This document shows positions 10,180-18,803 of a stretch of 30,711 nt of DNA, one piece after another. The notes under the pieces are model-generated. The model saw only the letters and a program-made list of their open reading frames with translations, searched no databases and was not told the DNA's origin. The translations under genes were made by a program, and so were the position numbers. This DNA is from Gracilaria gracilis (Eukaryota; Rhodophyta; Florideophyceae; Gracilariales; Gracilariaceae), in contig JARGSG010000020.1 in NCBI GenBank assembly GCA_030374805.1, positions 1-30,711 on the forward strand, in the 5' to 3' direction. Positions within the stretch are counted from its first letter, which is position 1; every line of letters begins with the position of its first letter.

Positions 10180-10241
10180 ATTAAAATACAGAGAGACGAG
10201 ATGTCGGATGTGAGGAGAATATTGGAGAGGGTCGTGCCACT

Positions 10242-10246
10242 GCCTG
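10242..10246 (+). repeat. Target-site duplication of copia B, left copy (GCCTG)
   Basis: The five bases GCCTG directly left of the 5' LTR are repeated exactly at 16165-16169, directly right of the 3' LTR. This shows the element inserted as a unit into the gypsy leader. Confidence 0.92.
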
Positions 10247-10383
10247 TGTAAACTAGGTAGTCATGGCCACCAATTGGAACGGGCCACAGTGTCCACACGT
10301 TCCAACTGGTGGCCGGATTAAAGGACAGCGGCCGACGGCCGGAAGCCACCACACCTGGAGAGGGGAGGTTCGCACTTGTTACA
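10247..10383 (+). repeat. 5' LTR of copia B
   Basis: 137 bp, TGTAA...TTACA. It differs from the right LTR at three positions: gtggcc versus gtagcc, gcggcc versus gcgggc, and ggttcg versus ggtgcg. It contains an inverted repeat of 17 bases (10265-10281 with 10298-10314, one mismatch) around a 16-base loop. Confidence 0.95.
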
Positions 10384-10391
10384 TGGTAGCA
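10384..10391 (+). promoter_or_regulatory. Primer-binding site of copia B
   Basis: TGGTAGCA begins at the base after the 5' LTR. This is the expected complement of the 3' end of a eukaryotic initiator-methionine tRNA, the usual copia primer. Confidence 0.75.
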
Positions 10392-10469
10392 TTCGCGACA
10401 ACGTTCCCTCCGACCGACCGTTCGCGATGCTGATAGCCGGAAGACCACCGCTTCCCCTCTCCCTCGACG

Positions 10470-11042
10470 GCGCCGCCTTGCGCCCTCGGCAGCGCCGCCT
10501 CTCTCCCTCCGGCCGCTCCGCCTCTCGCCCTTGGCCGCGCCGCCTCTCCTCCTCGGCCGCGCTGCCTTGCGCCCCCGGCCGCGCCGCCTTGCGCCCTTGG
10601 CCGCGCCGCCTTGCGCCCTCGGCCGCGCCGCCTTGCGCCCTTGGCCGCGCCGCTTTGCGCCCTTGGCCGCGCCGCCTTGCGCCCTTGGCCGCGCCGCCTC
10701 TCCCCCTCGGCCACGCCGCCTTGCGCTCTTGGCCGCGCTGCCTCTCTTTCTCGGCCGCGCCGCCTCCCTTTCTCGGCCGCGCCGCCTTGCGCCTTTGGCC
10801 GCGCCGCCTCTCTTCCTCGGCCCCGCCGCCTCCCTTCCTCGGCCGCGCCGCCTCTCTCCCTCGGCCGCGCCGCCTCGTCACCCTTAAGCCACGCCGCCTC
10901 GACTGCACCCACCGGCCGCGCCGCTTCTCCTATCCCCACCAGCCACGCCGCCTCGCCCCCACAGGCCGCGTCGCCTCGCCTACCTCTGGTAGCGCCGCCT
11001 TGTCTCCCTTGGCCTGCGCCGCCACGCCTCTTTCGGCCGCCC
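10470..11042 (+). repeat. 22-bp GC-rich minisatellite in the copia B leader
   Basis: About 25 head-to-tail copies of GCGCCGCCTTGCGCCCTTGG plus CC. The central roughly 18 units are almost all exactly 22 bp and alternate between a ttgcgccctt type and a ctctccctcg type. The last six units are longer (23-27 bp) and diverged. Since 22 is not a multiple of 3 and the unit lacks stops, long open frames appear on both strands (Arg/Pro/Ala-rich); these are repeat artefacts, not genes. Confidence 0.92.
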
Positions 11043-11759
11043 TGGCGCAACGTCTAGAGCCCACATTGTCTACGAGGCGTGGTGTGTTGGCGCGCAAGGC
11101 ACCGGATTACCTCCCTGGTTCAGAACTACAGGTTGAGCTTTGAAGTCTCGCTGGCACACGGGAAGCTGCGTGTTGTCGTGCTTTCGACGGGCGGGAAGTT
11201 GCGCCTGTTGATTAAGAGCCTCTGTTGCCTCCCTCGTTGAGGAAGTTGGCACTTTAGTCGAGTTGGCAGCTCGCAAGCCGAGTACCGGTAGAGAATCGAC
11301 TGGGGGCTTGTACCAAGTTGTGGGATTTGATATCACTCCGTATAACCGGCTCTGCTGGGGGGTGCTCTGTGTGCCCACGAGGACGGGGTGCCTCGTCGTT
11401 CGGCCCGGGCTGCCCGCGAACCTGAAGCATAACGGAGTAGATCGCCGCGCTCGTACAACGCAAGAGACTAGAGAGGGTGTACTGGTGAAAACATATCTCC
11501 ATGTTAGTAACCTCCTCTGGACGTCTCGTAGTTGCAACACGCATCTCGTTCTGACGCACGCAGAACTTGACAGGCCGAAGTAAAGCGTGCCTCACCGGGA
11601 GAGAGTTTACCCGGAGTCAGAGGTCTGACCTTTAGGAGTACGGGGCTAGCACCCCCTGCCAGTGACTCTGAGTAAGAAGTATCCCTCTGCCAGTAGGGGA
11701 CTGGGGAAGAACATACACTACATTTGCCTGTCCGCTCCCGCGTTTGAGATCACTCCGCG
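11043..11759 (+). other. Copia B 5' leader without a gene
   Basis: About 700 bases lie between the minisatellite and the gag ATG. No protein-like frame, tRNA or repeat array is seen. A 13-base motif around atcactccg occurs twice (about 11327 and 11748). The sequence is probably the untranslated leader or packaging region of copia B. Confidence 0.5.
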
Positions 11760-11963
11760 ATGGAAGCCGACAGAGAGCACGAGTAGAAGCGCATTCCACG
11801 GCTCAAAGGAAATGCTGATTACTACACTTGGCGAATCTACGTCCGGGACTTCATGCATTCCCTGCAATCGCTCTTCGTCCTCACCGAGCCGCGACCAGAC
11901 GAAGGCACTGCCCAAGCTCGAAGACGGTGGGACGACACCGACCGAAAGGCATGATCTGCCATC
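11760..11963 (+). pseudogene. gag: Copia B gag N-terminus with two stops
   Basis: The likely gag start is ATG at 11760 (MEADREHE). It is in the same frame as the long downstream frame, but a TAG at 11784-11786 and a TGA at 11952-11954 interrupt it. The reading resumes as KRIPRLKGNADYYTWRIYV, the classical copia gag N-terminal pattern (LxGxxNYxxW). After the TGA it continues as SAIMQNL, matching the usual KAxAAI position. Both stops can arise by one base change, and CGA to TGA is likely for the second. Confidence 0.7.
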
Positions 11964-14879
11964 ATGCAGAACCTCGGTACGCAACCCATCGTTGCCGTAT
12001 CCGAGTTACTGGAACGAGAACATTGCTCGGCCTTGGAAGTCTGGTCTAAGTTGGAGTCTACTTACAAAAAGAACAACATACAATCCAAGATGAATCTAAG
12101 GCAGAAGCTGACCACGTTAGCATTCAAGGACGGTGACGAAATACAACAACATTTATTGGAACTTGAAACCACTTTCTTAGAGCTCGCTCGTCTCGGCGAT
12201 CCACTAACCGACCGCGAACGTACAGCTACACTACTGCGGACGCTGCCCGACTCATTGATGGCTATTACTCTCCTGGCTGACGCGAACAACATGGAGTACG
12301 ATCAAGTTGTTTCGCTCGTCCGTTCCGAGATGGACCGACGAAACCACCGCGTCTCTAGCCTGAAATCAAAGCCAATGGATTCAACGAATAACAGCAAGCA
12401 CCCGTATCCTGCGGCACAGAAGTCAAGCTCGGGTCGCCAGAGACAGCCCCCACGAAAGGCCTCAAAAGGCCTTGAATGTTGGAACTGCGGACGAATTGGC
12501 CATATACGTTCCGAATGCTGGTCTCGCAAACGAACGAGAGATAGAAACAATCCCACTAACCGCAAAAGTGGTCGTTCCAAAGAACAATCTCGTGGTCGAA
12601 ACAGCAGCAAACGACACAAAGAGTGGGACAGCACACACGAGCCAGCCCACAGTAATCGCAACAATCATAGACGAAACCAGCGCAATAATGCCGATCACGA
12701 GGATGGATCACCACGCGGCTTCATTGCCATAGCGCACTCAAGCGTTTCCCAAAGCGATGAAGTTCCCACATGGTTGGACTCCGGCGCCACACATGTTTTC
12801 GTCAAGGAGAGAAACTCTTTCTGGGAATACCATTCAACACGACGCCAAACCGTTCGAACGTGCGACCGATCCTTAGAAATAATTGGGCATGGCACTATCA
12901 GACTACCAATTGGAGAAGGTGTTATTCTACCGGCAAAATACACGCCTTCTTTCGATTCTAACCTCGTTTCTCTCTTTGTCCTTTCACAAAATGCCCGTGT
13001 TGAATTCTCGAGCGGCGAAGAAACGAAGTTCCTCATCAAGGATCCAACTACGGGGCAAATCATCCACACATCTACTTTGAAGGACGGACTCTACCCTCTA
13101 CCAAGTCCAACACCACCTCCTCGAGCACATGGATCCATCCTGGCTCCCGGTAACACAGCCAAAGATTGGCATGATAAACTGGGACATCCGGGACGAGAAA
13201 GACTTCTCGCATGCGTGAATCAATGCGAAGGGGTTCCAAGACTCTCCTCCACGGAAGTGAATAACGTTCACTGCACGCCCTGCATCCACGCAGGGAGCAA
13301 ACGTGCCCCACTCCACCATACGACGTCAGTGGCTCCTCATCCATTAGAACTCACCCACACCGATCTTACGGGCCCCATCAATCCTCCCTCACTACAAGGA
13401 TCTACCTACATTCAGGTACTCATCGACGACAACACAAGGGTCTGTTCGGTCTACTTCATGGACAAGAAGTCCCAGTTCTTTCAGTCTGTCCGATGGTACA
13501 AGGCTCGCGCGGAAAACGAAATACCCCCCCACCGAATGTACCGCGTTCGCCTTTACGGGGCGGGTGAGAACAGATCGGACGACTTCGTCACCTACGCAAT
13601 GGAAAGCGGAATGATTCTCGAATACGCCCCACCGTATGCCCATCAGTCTAATGGTGTTGCAGAGAAGATCATTCAGGACTTGTGGAAGATGGCACGAACC
13701 TTTCTACAAGCTTCCCAGCTTCCGCTACAACTTTGGGAAGAAGCCATCTCACACGCAAACTTCCTGAGGAACAGGCTGCCGAACTCCCGTATAGACATGA
13801 AGATACCGTACACCCTTTGGTTTGGGCGTAAGCCCGACTTTACGAACATCCTCAAGTTCGGCCAACCTGGACACGCATTCATCTACAGGTCGGAAACTGT
13901 AGCGAACAATAAGTTACTTCCTCGCGCACTCCCAGGTCACTTTGTCGGCATGCAGAGCCCCCGCACTTTACTAAGGATATACGTTCCATCTTTACGGAAA
14001 GTGATTAAGTGTCGAGACAGGGACTTTAAGGTGACAAAAGAGTCTCTACCTTCACTAAACGAACTCATCGACTTCTCCTCTCTACGACGCATAGAAGCCG
14101 AACGAGATATGAGAGAAGAGAACGAAGAACATATGGACGCATCCCTGGCCCACTGCATGGTCGCTCGCTCCTGCTCTCAAGATCTCGGAGACCCCGGAAA
14201 AGCCCACATAAGTTTCGAAGAAGCTCGGAACATCCCCGAATGGGCTCAAGCAATTGACCGGGAGTTCAACGCGCTCGTGAACAGGGGAACATGGGAATTG
14301 GTCGCCAAGGGGAATGGAATGAAACCACTTCCTTTCCTATGGACTTTTCTGGTTAAGCACGTAAGCGCTGATCCTCCTAAGACCCTCGCTAAAGCGCGTT
14401 GCGTAATCCGGGGCGACAAGCAGCGCCCTTACTTGGACTTTGACCCAGACAATATCTACGCACCAGTAGCACGCCTTGAGACTATTCGTCTCACCATCGC
14501 AAAGGCAGCCGCTCAAGGACTTATACTGGAGACAATGGATATCAGCAACGCATACTTGTACGGAGATCTGAACGAGCCTTTGCTAATGGAGCAACCGCAA
14601 AACTCTTCTGGATCTTCGTACGTCCCCGGAAAAGTCTGGTTGCTCAAAAAGTCAATCTACGGAGCACGACAAGCCGGACAGATCTGGGGATCTCTGCTCC
14701 ACGACGAATTACTGCGCCACAGGTTCAAACAATCAAGCACAGACAGCCGTCTCTACATTTACAAATCCACAGGCGGCTCGCTGAACTTAGTGGTGGTCGT
14801 TGATGACATTCTCATGTTATCAAACTCTCGTTCTCTCCTGAATGATTTCAAGGAAGAGATGCGAAAACTTTTCAAGTAA
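11964..14879 (+). pseudogene. pol: Copia B gag-protease-integrase-RT polyprotein segment
   Basis: 971 codons are open; numbering is from the Met at 11964, itself internal. Gag carries the UBN2-like helices and a perfect CCHC knuckle at 172-185 (CWNCGRIGHIRSEC). The protease has D272 in WLDSGATHVF. The GAG-pre-integrase finger is at WHDKLGHPG with HCTPC. Integrase has D467 (HTDLTGP) and E567 (NGVAEK), but residue 531, where the second Asp belongs (35 residues before the Glu), is Tyr in RLYGAGE, so integration should be dead. RT follows with TMDISNAYLYGD, KSIYGARQAG and VVVVDDIL (D947, D948). The frame is lost at about 14875, where one G appears missing in ttcaagtaaag, giving a premature TAA. 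Confidence 0.9.
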
Positions 14880-14986
14880 AGTTTCTGGGTGAAGCGAAGT
14901 CCTTTGTAGGACTGGACATCGAACGAGACAGGAATGGCATAAAGGTCCGTCAAACTAGGTATGTGGATAAAATCCTGAAGGAGTAG
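14873..14986 (+). pseudogene. Copia B RT thumb fragment
   Basis: In the shifted frame the protein resumes as VKFLGEAKSFVGLDIERD, the standard copia sequence after RT (FLG..xxFLGLxI). It ends at a TAG at 14984-14986 in KILKE-stop-GMLNSNS, a position where copia elements have an ordinary residue before GM. The segment links RT to RNase H. Confidence 0.75.
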
Positions 14987-15775
14987 GGAATGTTAAACTC
15001 CAACTCGGCACGAACCCCACTGCCTTCTCCCTGCGACTTAACTGGACGCGGCGATGATGAGTTGCAACTCTCGCCCGCGCTTCACGCCCGCTACCGTAAG
15101 ATGGTAGGGCATATGGTGTACTTGGCCGTATCATCCAGACCCGACATAATGTTCGCAGCTTCGATGCTGGCAAGGCAAGTTCACGATCCCTGCATGAGGC
15201 ATATCGGACTTGCAAAGAGATTACTGCGGTACTTGAAGGGTACAAAAGAACTGTGCTTGTTCATTCCAACAAACACATCAGCACCAATGGAAGCATACTG
15301 TGATGCAGACTGGGCTGAATGTCGTGAGACTAGAAAGTCTACAACAGGCTTATTGATCAAGGTGAACGAAGCACCGATTATGTGGATGACGAAAAAGCAA
15401 ACGCTCATTGCTCTGTCATCCGGAGAAGCCGAATATAATGCACTATCGTATGGAGGGAAGGTCTTGACATGGATGAGAAGACTCTTCTGGGAACTACGCA
15501 ACGATGAGGTTTTCGAAGAACAAGAGCCTAGAATGTACCTTATTCCTATATTCACTGACAGTTCTACAGCGCTGTCAATTGCAGGTAATCCTAAAACTTC
15601 TGAAAGGAATAAGCACATTGCTCTGAAATTTCATCATGTGAAAGAGCTGGTGAAGTTTAGGATTGTAAATGTTGAAGAAATAAGGACAGACGTCCAACCT
15701 GCAGACATTCTCACAAAGGCCGTGCGCTTTGACTTGACAAAAAAATTAAGACTCCTTTGCGGTCTTATGGTTTAA
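14987..15775 (+). pseudogene. Copia B RNase H
   Basis: The RNase H part of copia pol is uninterrupted: RKMVGHMVYLAVSSRPDIMF, then AYCDADWAECRETRKSTTG with the catalytic Asp, then LSSGEAEYNAL with the catalytic Glu, and FTDSSTALSIA with the next Asp. The terminal motif PADILTKAV precedes the stop at 15773. The ATG at 14990 is internal. About 250 bases of AT-rich 3' untranslated sequence follow before the right LTR. Confidence 0.85.
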
Positions 15776-16018
15776 GGCGTTTTTCATTCTGTACTGACCC
15801 TACTGCACTTTTGTTTCTTGTCTTGTTTGTGTTTTTGCGTTTATATACTACAGTTACTAATCTAGGGGATATCTTTTGCGATGCTATACCTTTTCCTTAG
15901 AAGCGCAGAATTTTCCCAACGGGTTTTGCTGCGGCTGAGGTTTTTAATGGTAGCCATTGCTTTTCAATTGTAATAGGAAATGTCTATACGCAAAGTATTG
16001 TTCTTCGAACATGTTTGC

Positions 16019-16027
16019 GAGGGACGG
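16019..16027 (+). promoter_or_regulatory. Polypurine tract of copia B
   Basis: A purine-rich gagggacgg lies immediately before the 3' LTR. This is the position and composition used to prime plus-strand DNA synthesis, although it has one C. Confidence 0.6.
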
Positions 16028-16164
16028 TGTAAACTAGGTAGTCATGGCCACCAATTGGAACGGGCCACAGTGTCCACACGTTCCAACTGGTAGCCGGATT
16101 AAAGGACAGCGGGCGACGGCCGGAAGCCACCACACCTGGAGAGGGGAGGTGCGCACTTGTTACA
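16028..16164 (+). repeat. 3' LTR of copia B
   Basis: 137 bp, TGTAA...TTACA, with three mismatches to the left LTR. The internal inverted repeat is at 16046-16062 and 16079-16095, with two mismatches here. Confidence 0.95.
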
Positions 16165-16169
16165 GCCTG
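16165..16169 (+). repeat. Target-site duplication of copia B, right copy (GCCTG)
   Basis: An exact repeat of 10242-10246, adjacent to the 3' LTR end. Confidence 0.92.
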
Positions 16170-16207
16170 GCCTTTTTAGAGGAGGACCAGGCAGAACGCA
16201 CCGCTGT

Positions 16208-16214
16208 CTTTATA
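16208..16214 (-). promoter_or_regulatory. TATA box of the gypsy element
   Basis: TATAAAG on the minus strand. Transcription would start about 30 bases downstream, near 16180, which is just before the copia B insertion. Copia B therefore separates the promoter from gag. Confidence 0.45.
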
Positions 16215-16565
16215 CTGCGCAGAATACGCTCACTCGCGGAAGACTGTGACTACAGGTTCGACGCGACGTAGCTTGTAGTATCACGCGCAGTTCTAGATGT
16301 GACTAAACGGAGACAGTATTATCGAGAAGCTTGTACTAGTACTACTCCGTTACAGATTGAGTCGCTTTGGGGGTGAAAGCTACTCGTTGCATATCCACAT
16401 CCCTCCTACAGTATCAACTTCCTTCCTGCCATGACCTTGGGGTGCAAATAAAGAAGTATTGGTGGCCGAGGACAAGTTACTAGCTAGCGGGACCTATCGC
16501 GATGCCACCCACCACTGTCTAAGGCTTTGACTTGCAGTACTTGCTTCTGTTTGTAGCAATAGTTG

Positions 16566-17243
16566 CAGACGCCAGCCGATCTGCTCGAGTTGAGGAGTCG
16601 CGGACGGGACACAAAGGGGCAGTGCAGTGTATGGCATTCGTTGAGAAGGGGGTGTACGATTGTGCCCAGATCCTTGGTTAATGGAAGGCGGAGAGCCGGA
16701 GATGTGTTAACTCTGCTGAGGTTATGTGGAATAAGGTTCGGGCAGTCGGAGATTGAAACTGGCGACGAGGATGCAAATGAGATGGATGATTCACCCGGCG
16801 TGCTGTGGGAGGAACCACAGCCATCCCGCTGTAGAATTGGACATTTCCCTCCAGATCAGCAAAATGATGTGGGGCACTGTGGGATGTGTCCACCGCCGTC
16901 GGGGACTCGTCCCAGGGGTGTCATGCGCAACGTCATGTCATGCGTGGTGTTGTGTCATCTTGGCGTCGGGTCATCCTGGCTTCGTGTCATCCTGGCGTCG
17001 TGGCATCCTGGCGTCGTGGCATCCTGGCGTCGTGTCATCCTGAGGCGATGCCATGTTGGCGACGTGTCATGCTATCAGAGTTGTCCTTCATCTCTGGCTT
17101 TGGCACCGCCAACAAGAGAAAACATAGCTTCATCTCACAATACAAGCCCTTCCAGCTTTAATAGAAAGCACCTAGTGTTCTTGAACATTCACTCTACCGC
17201 AAATCATATCATATCACAGGAGCTGTCTGAACCTTTCCCTCGG
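16566..17243. other. Non-coding spacer with a 16-bp minisatellite
   Basis: No frame here looks like protein; the longest open stretch (16563-17273, +) simply runs through the minisatellite. Apart from the repeat at 16958-17069 I see nothing definite. Confidence 0.5.
16958..17069 (+). repeat. 16-bp minisatellite, 7 copies
   Basis: Seven tandem units of TCCTGGCGTCGTGGCA. The middle three are nearly identical and the outer ones diverged. Confidence 0.9.
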
Positions 17244-18803
17244 TCAACAAATCAAATTCAAATCTGCCTTTGATACTGAGATTGATGATGTATCTTTCGG
17301 AACGACGTGAGCATGATATCTCGTGTTCTCTAGGTTTCCAATTGCTGGCTCGATAACTACCTCCATGTTGGTATTATAATCTGTTTTCAGAGGGCTTTCT
17401 GATTCACTCGAACCTGAGCGAACTGCCAAACAAATCACTCGTTGGTATGAACCATTCCAATTGAATGTTCCCCTTGTGATCAAAAGCGACAACGCCGCTG
17501 CTACCACACTCACCAACGTTATGCCACCCAGAGCGAAGATAATGATCACTGAGGTTCTAGAAATCTCGGACAATGGAAGGTATGCCACATATGAATTTCC
17601 ACATGAATCTCGATCCAATGCATCTGCTACATCAAAGACCATTAGCGACCTTTTCCCCAATTCTGACATATTCAATTCCTGGTACGCCTTCTCCATTTCC
17701 ATCAGAGGGAAAGGATTTGCAAGCACTGTCAGCCACCCTTCATCTAGTTCGGTATTTCTTTGTAGAATTGCGGCTGTACACTCACTGCTGAACTCTTCTA
17801 GTTCATCCTTCTTCAATTCCAGTCGAGGCATATCACATTTGGCGAACGAGTACATTTCATATGGATCATTTTCAAGATCGGACTCCAAGAACATGAAATA
17901 CAATGGCCCTTCTACGATATCGTTGTCTCCGGCACTGATCAATGTGTTTATTGTATAAGTCCTGTTCCAAACCAAGTCAGACCGGTCATGCAGAGCAGAA
18001 TTGCTGAACTCAAAATTTGGATTGCCGTTGGAGCCGCCTGCAATGGTCATGGGAATTGTAACTGTGAACTCATCAACTACCTCGGCAGGGCCGAGACTGA
18101 ACTGTTTGTCCTCCATTATGAGCGCATCAGCATTCCTACCTGTTCTTCCTACACTCATAACGCCTCCACCTGACTGAAAGTGACGTTTAACTCTTTCCGA
18201 TGCTTCTCCCAGTCCCTGATTAGCAAAGCTCTTGCCATTCGTGCGACAAAGTGAATCTCCCTGCACTGTGTGGTTCCGATTTACTTGATAGTTCCTTGAC
18301 TCTAATAAGCCAATTGGAGCGGTGGTGATCAACGTCAGAGTTAATATTACAACGGCTGCTTGAAAGCACAATAACACGAAAACAGTTGGAGAGACTCTGC
18401 GCACATGGAAGGCGTACCACAAAGCCGATACAAAACCCATGTCATGGAAATGCATGTTAATGTCAACCTTGCCGGAGCGATGGAGTTTCCATCGACCGAG
18501 TGCATTCAATGAATTTACCAGAGCCAAAAGAGCAACAATGGAAAGCACATCGGTAATGACATTGATAACAAAGGCGGTTCTTCCGGGCGGGAGTGGTACC
18601 TCCATTGAAAAGAAAAGCCGTGAACCCGGCTGCGTGGAAACGGGTGAACTGGGGATGAGTTGACGAACAGCGTTCAGGTTGGGCACAAGAACGTGCCAAA
18701 GAAAGGAACGAGTCGATCGACGTTTCCACCGCATGTCGAACATCATACAGCAATCTCGAAAGCCATGAAACTTGTATTCCAACAACAGATGGAATGGGTC
18801 CAT
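17244..18803 (-). CDS. Predicted multi-pass membrane protein of unknown family, 519 aa
   Basis: I do not recognise this family. The ATG at 18803 is the first in frame; an upstream TAG closes the frame before any other Met. Three strongly hydrophobic segments are visible: about 77-99 (AFVINVITDVLSIVALLALV), 139-162 (PTVFVLLCFQAAVVILTLTL) and 418-443 (SVIIIFALGGITLVSVVAAA). Between the second and third lies a roughly 250-residue, probably extracytoplasmic domain. It has N-glycosylation sequons at N177, N280 and N378 and several Cys (186, 323, 342, 401). A roughly 75-residue Ser/Glu-rich tail follows the last segment. Two basic stretches (RWKRRSTR near 25-32, GRWKLHR near 103-109) could set topology. 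The frame has no lesion, unlike all its neighbours except gypsy gag and the recombinase pair, so it is the best host-gene candidate. A surface receptor-like or transport accessory role is only a guess. Confidence 0.7.
   Translation of the reverse strand: MDPFHLLLEYKFHGFRDCCMMFDMRWKRRSTRSFLWHVLVPNLNAVRQLIPSSPVSTQPGSRLFFSMEVPLPPGRTAFVINVITDVLSIVALLALVNSLNALGRWKLHRSGKVDINMHFHDMGFVSALWYAFHVRRVSPTVFVLLCFQAAVVILTLTLITTAPIGLLESRNYQVNRNHTVQGDSLCRTNGKSFANQGLGEASERVKRHFQSGGGVMSVGRTGRNADALIMEDKQFSLGPAEVVDEFTVTIPMTIAGGSNGNPNFEFSNSALHDRSDLVWNRTYTINTLISAGDNDIVEGPLYFMFLESDLENDPYEMYSFAKCDMPRLELKKDELEEFSSECTAAILQRNTELDEGWLTVLANPFPLMEMEKAYQELNMSELGKRSLMVFDVADALDRDSCGNSYVAYLPLSEISRTSVIIIFALGGITLVSVVAAALSLLITRGTFNWNGSYQRVICLAVRSGSSESESPLKTDYNTNMEVVIEPAIGNLENTRYHAHVVPKDTSSISVSKADLNLIC

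Larger units (their letters stand above)
5396..10246 (-). mobile_element. Ty3/gypsy LTR retrotransposon, main body
   Basis: On the minus strand the order is gag, protease, RT, RNase H, integrase, which is the gypsy order. Gag is intact and pol is reached by a -1 frameshift. Pol is then broken by four net +1 frameshifts at about 7715, 7658, 7028 and 6885. The 5' leader is interrupted at 10246 by copia B and resumes at 16165. No repeat of the leader or upstream sequence is visible between 5214 and 5395, so the 3' LTR is absent from the window, either deleted or lying left of copia A. Confidence 0.9.
10247..16164 (+). mobile_element. Ty1/copia LTR retrotransposon B, structurally complete
   Basis: This 5918-bp element is bounded by two 137-bp LTRs (10247-10383 and 16028-16164, three mismatches), each starting TGTAA and ending TTACA, and flanked by the duplication GCCTG. 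A tRNA primer site follows the left LTR at once and a purine tract precedes the right LTR. A 1.4-kb leader with a GC minisatellite precedes one gag-pol frame (11760-15775) in copia order. That frame has stops at 11784, 11952 and 14984 and a -1 frameshift near 14875. LTR similarity (about 98%) implies a fairly recent insertion into the older gypsy. Confidence 0.95.
16165..16565 (-). mobile_element. Displaced 5' leader and LTR of the gypsy element
   Basis: The target duplication shows that sequence right of copia B was originally continuous with the gypsy leader at 10246. On the minus strand it contains a TATA box (16208-16214), so it should be the gypsy 5' LTR and transcription start region. 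The outer LTR edge is not defined, because the other LTR is not in the window. Candidate TG starts on the minus strand lie near 16408 and 16566. Confidence 0.6.

Noticed and set aside
10318..11143. Several long Arg/Pro/Ala-rich open frames on both strands
   Set aside because: They all lie in the 22-bp minisatellite, whose unit lacks stops in any frame; the proteins are pure repeat translation.
2186..15000. Reassigned genetic code with TAA/TAG read as Gln, suggested by in-frame stops in retrotransposon genes
   Set aside because: TGA is also among the stops, and the intact genes (membrane protein, recombinase, gypsy gag) end cleanly at stops with no internal TAA/TAG. Frameshifts also occur. 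Decay explains it better.
16563..17273. 236-codon open frame on the + strand
   Set aside because: It runs through a 16-bp minisatellite and shows no domain or protein-like composition outside it.
17244..18803. Membrane protein as a retroviral-type envelope gene of the gypsy element
   Set aside because: It is upstream of the gypsy 5' LTR, not between integrase and a 3' LTR, and shows no fusion peptide or cleavage motif.
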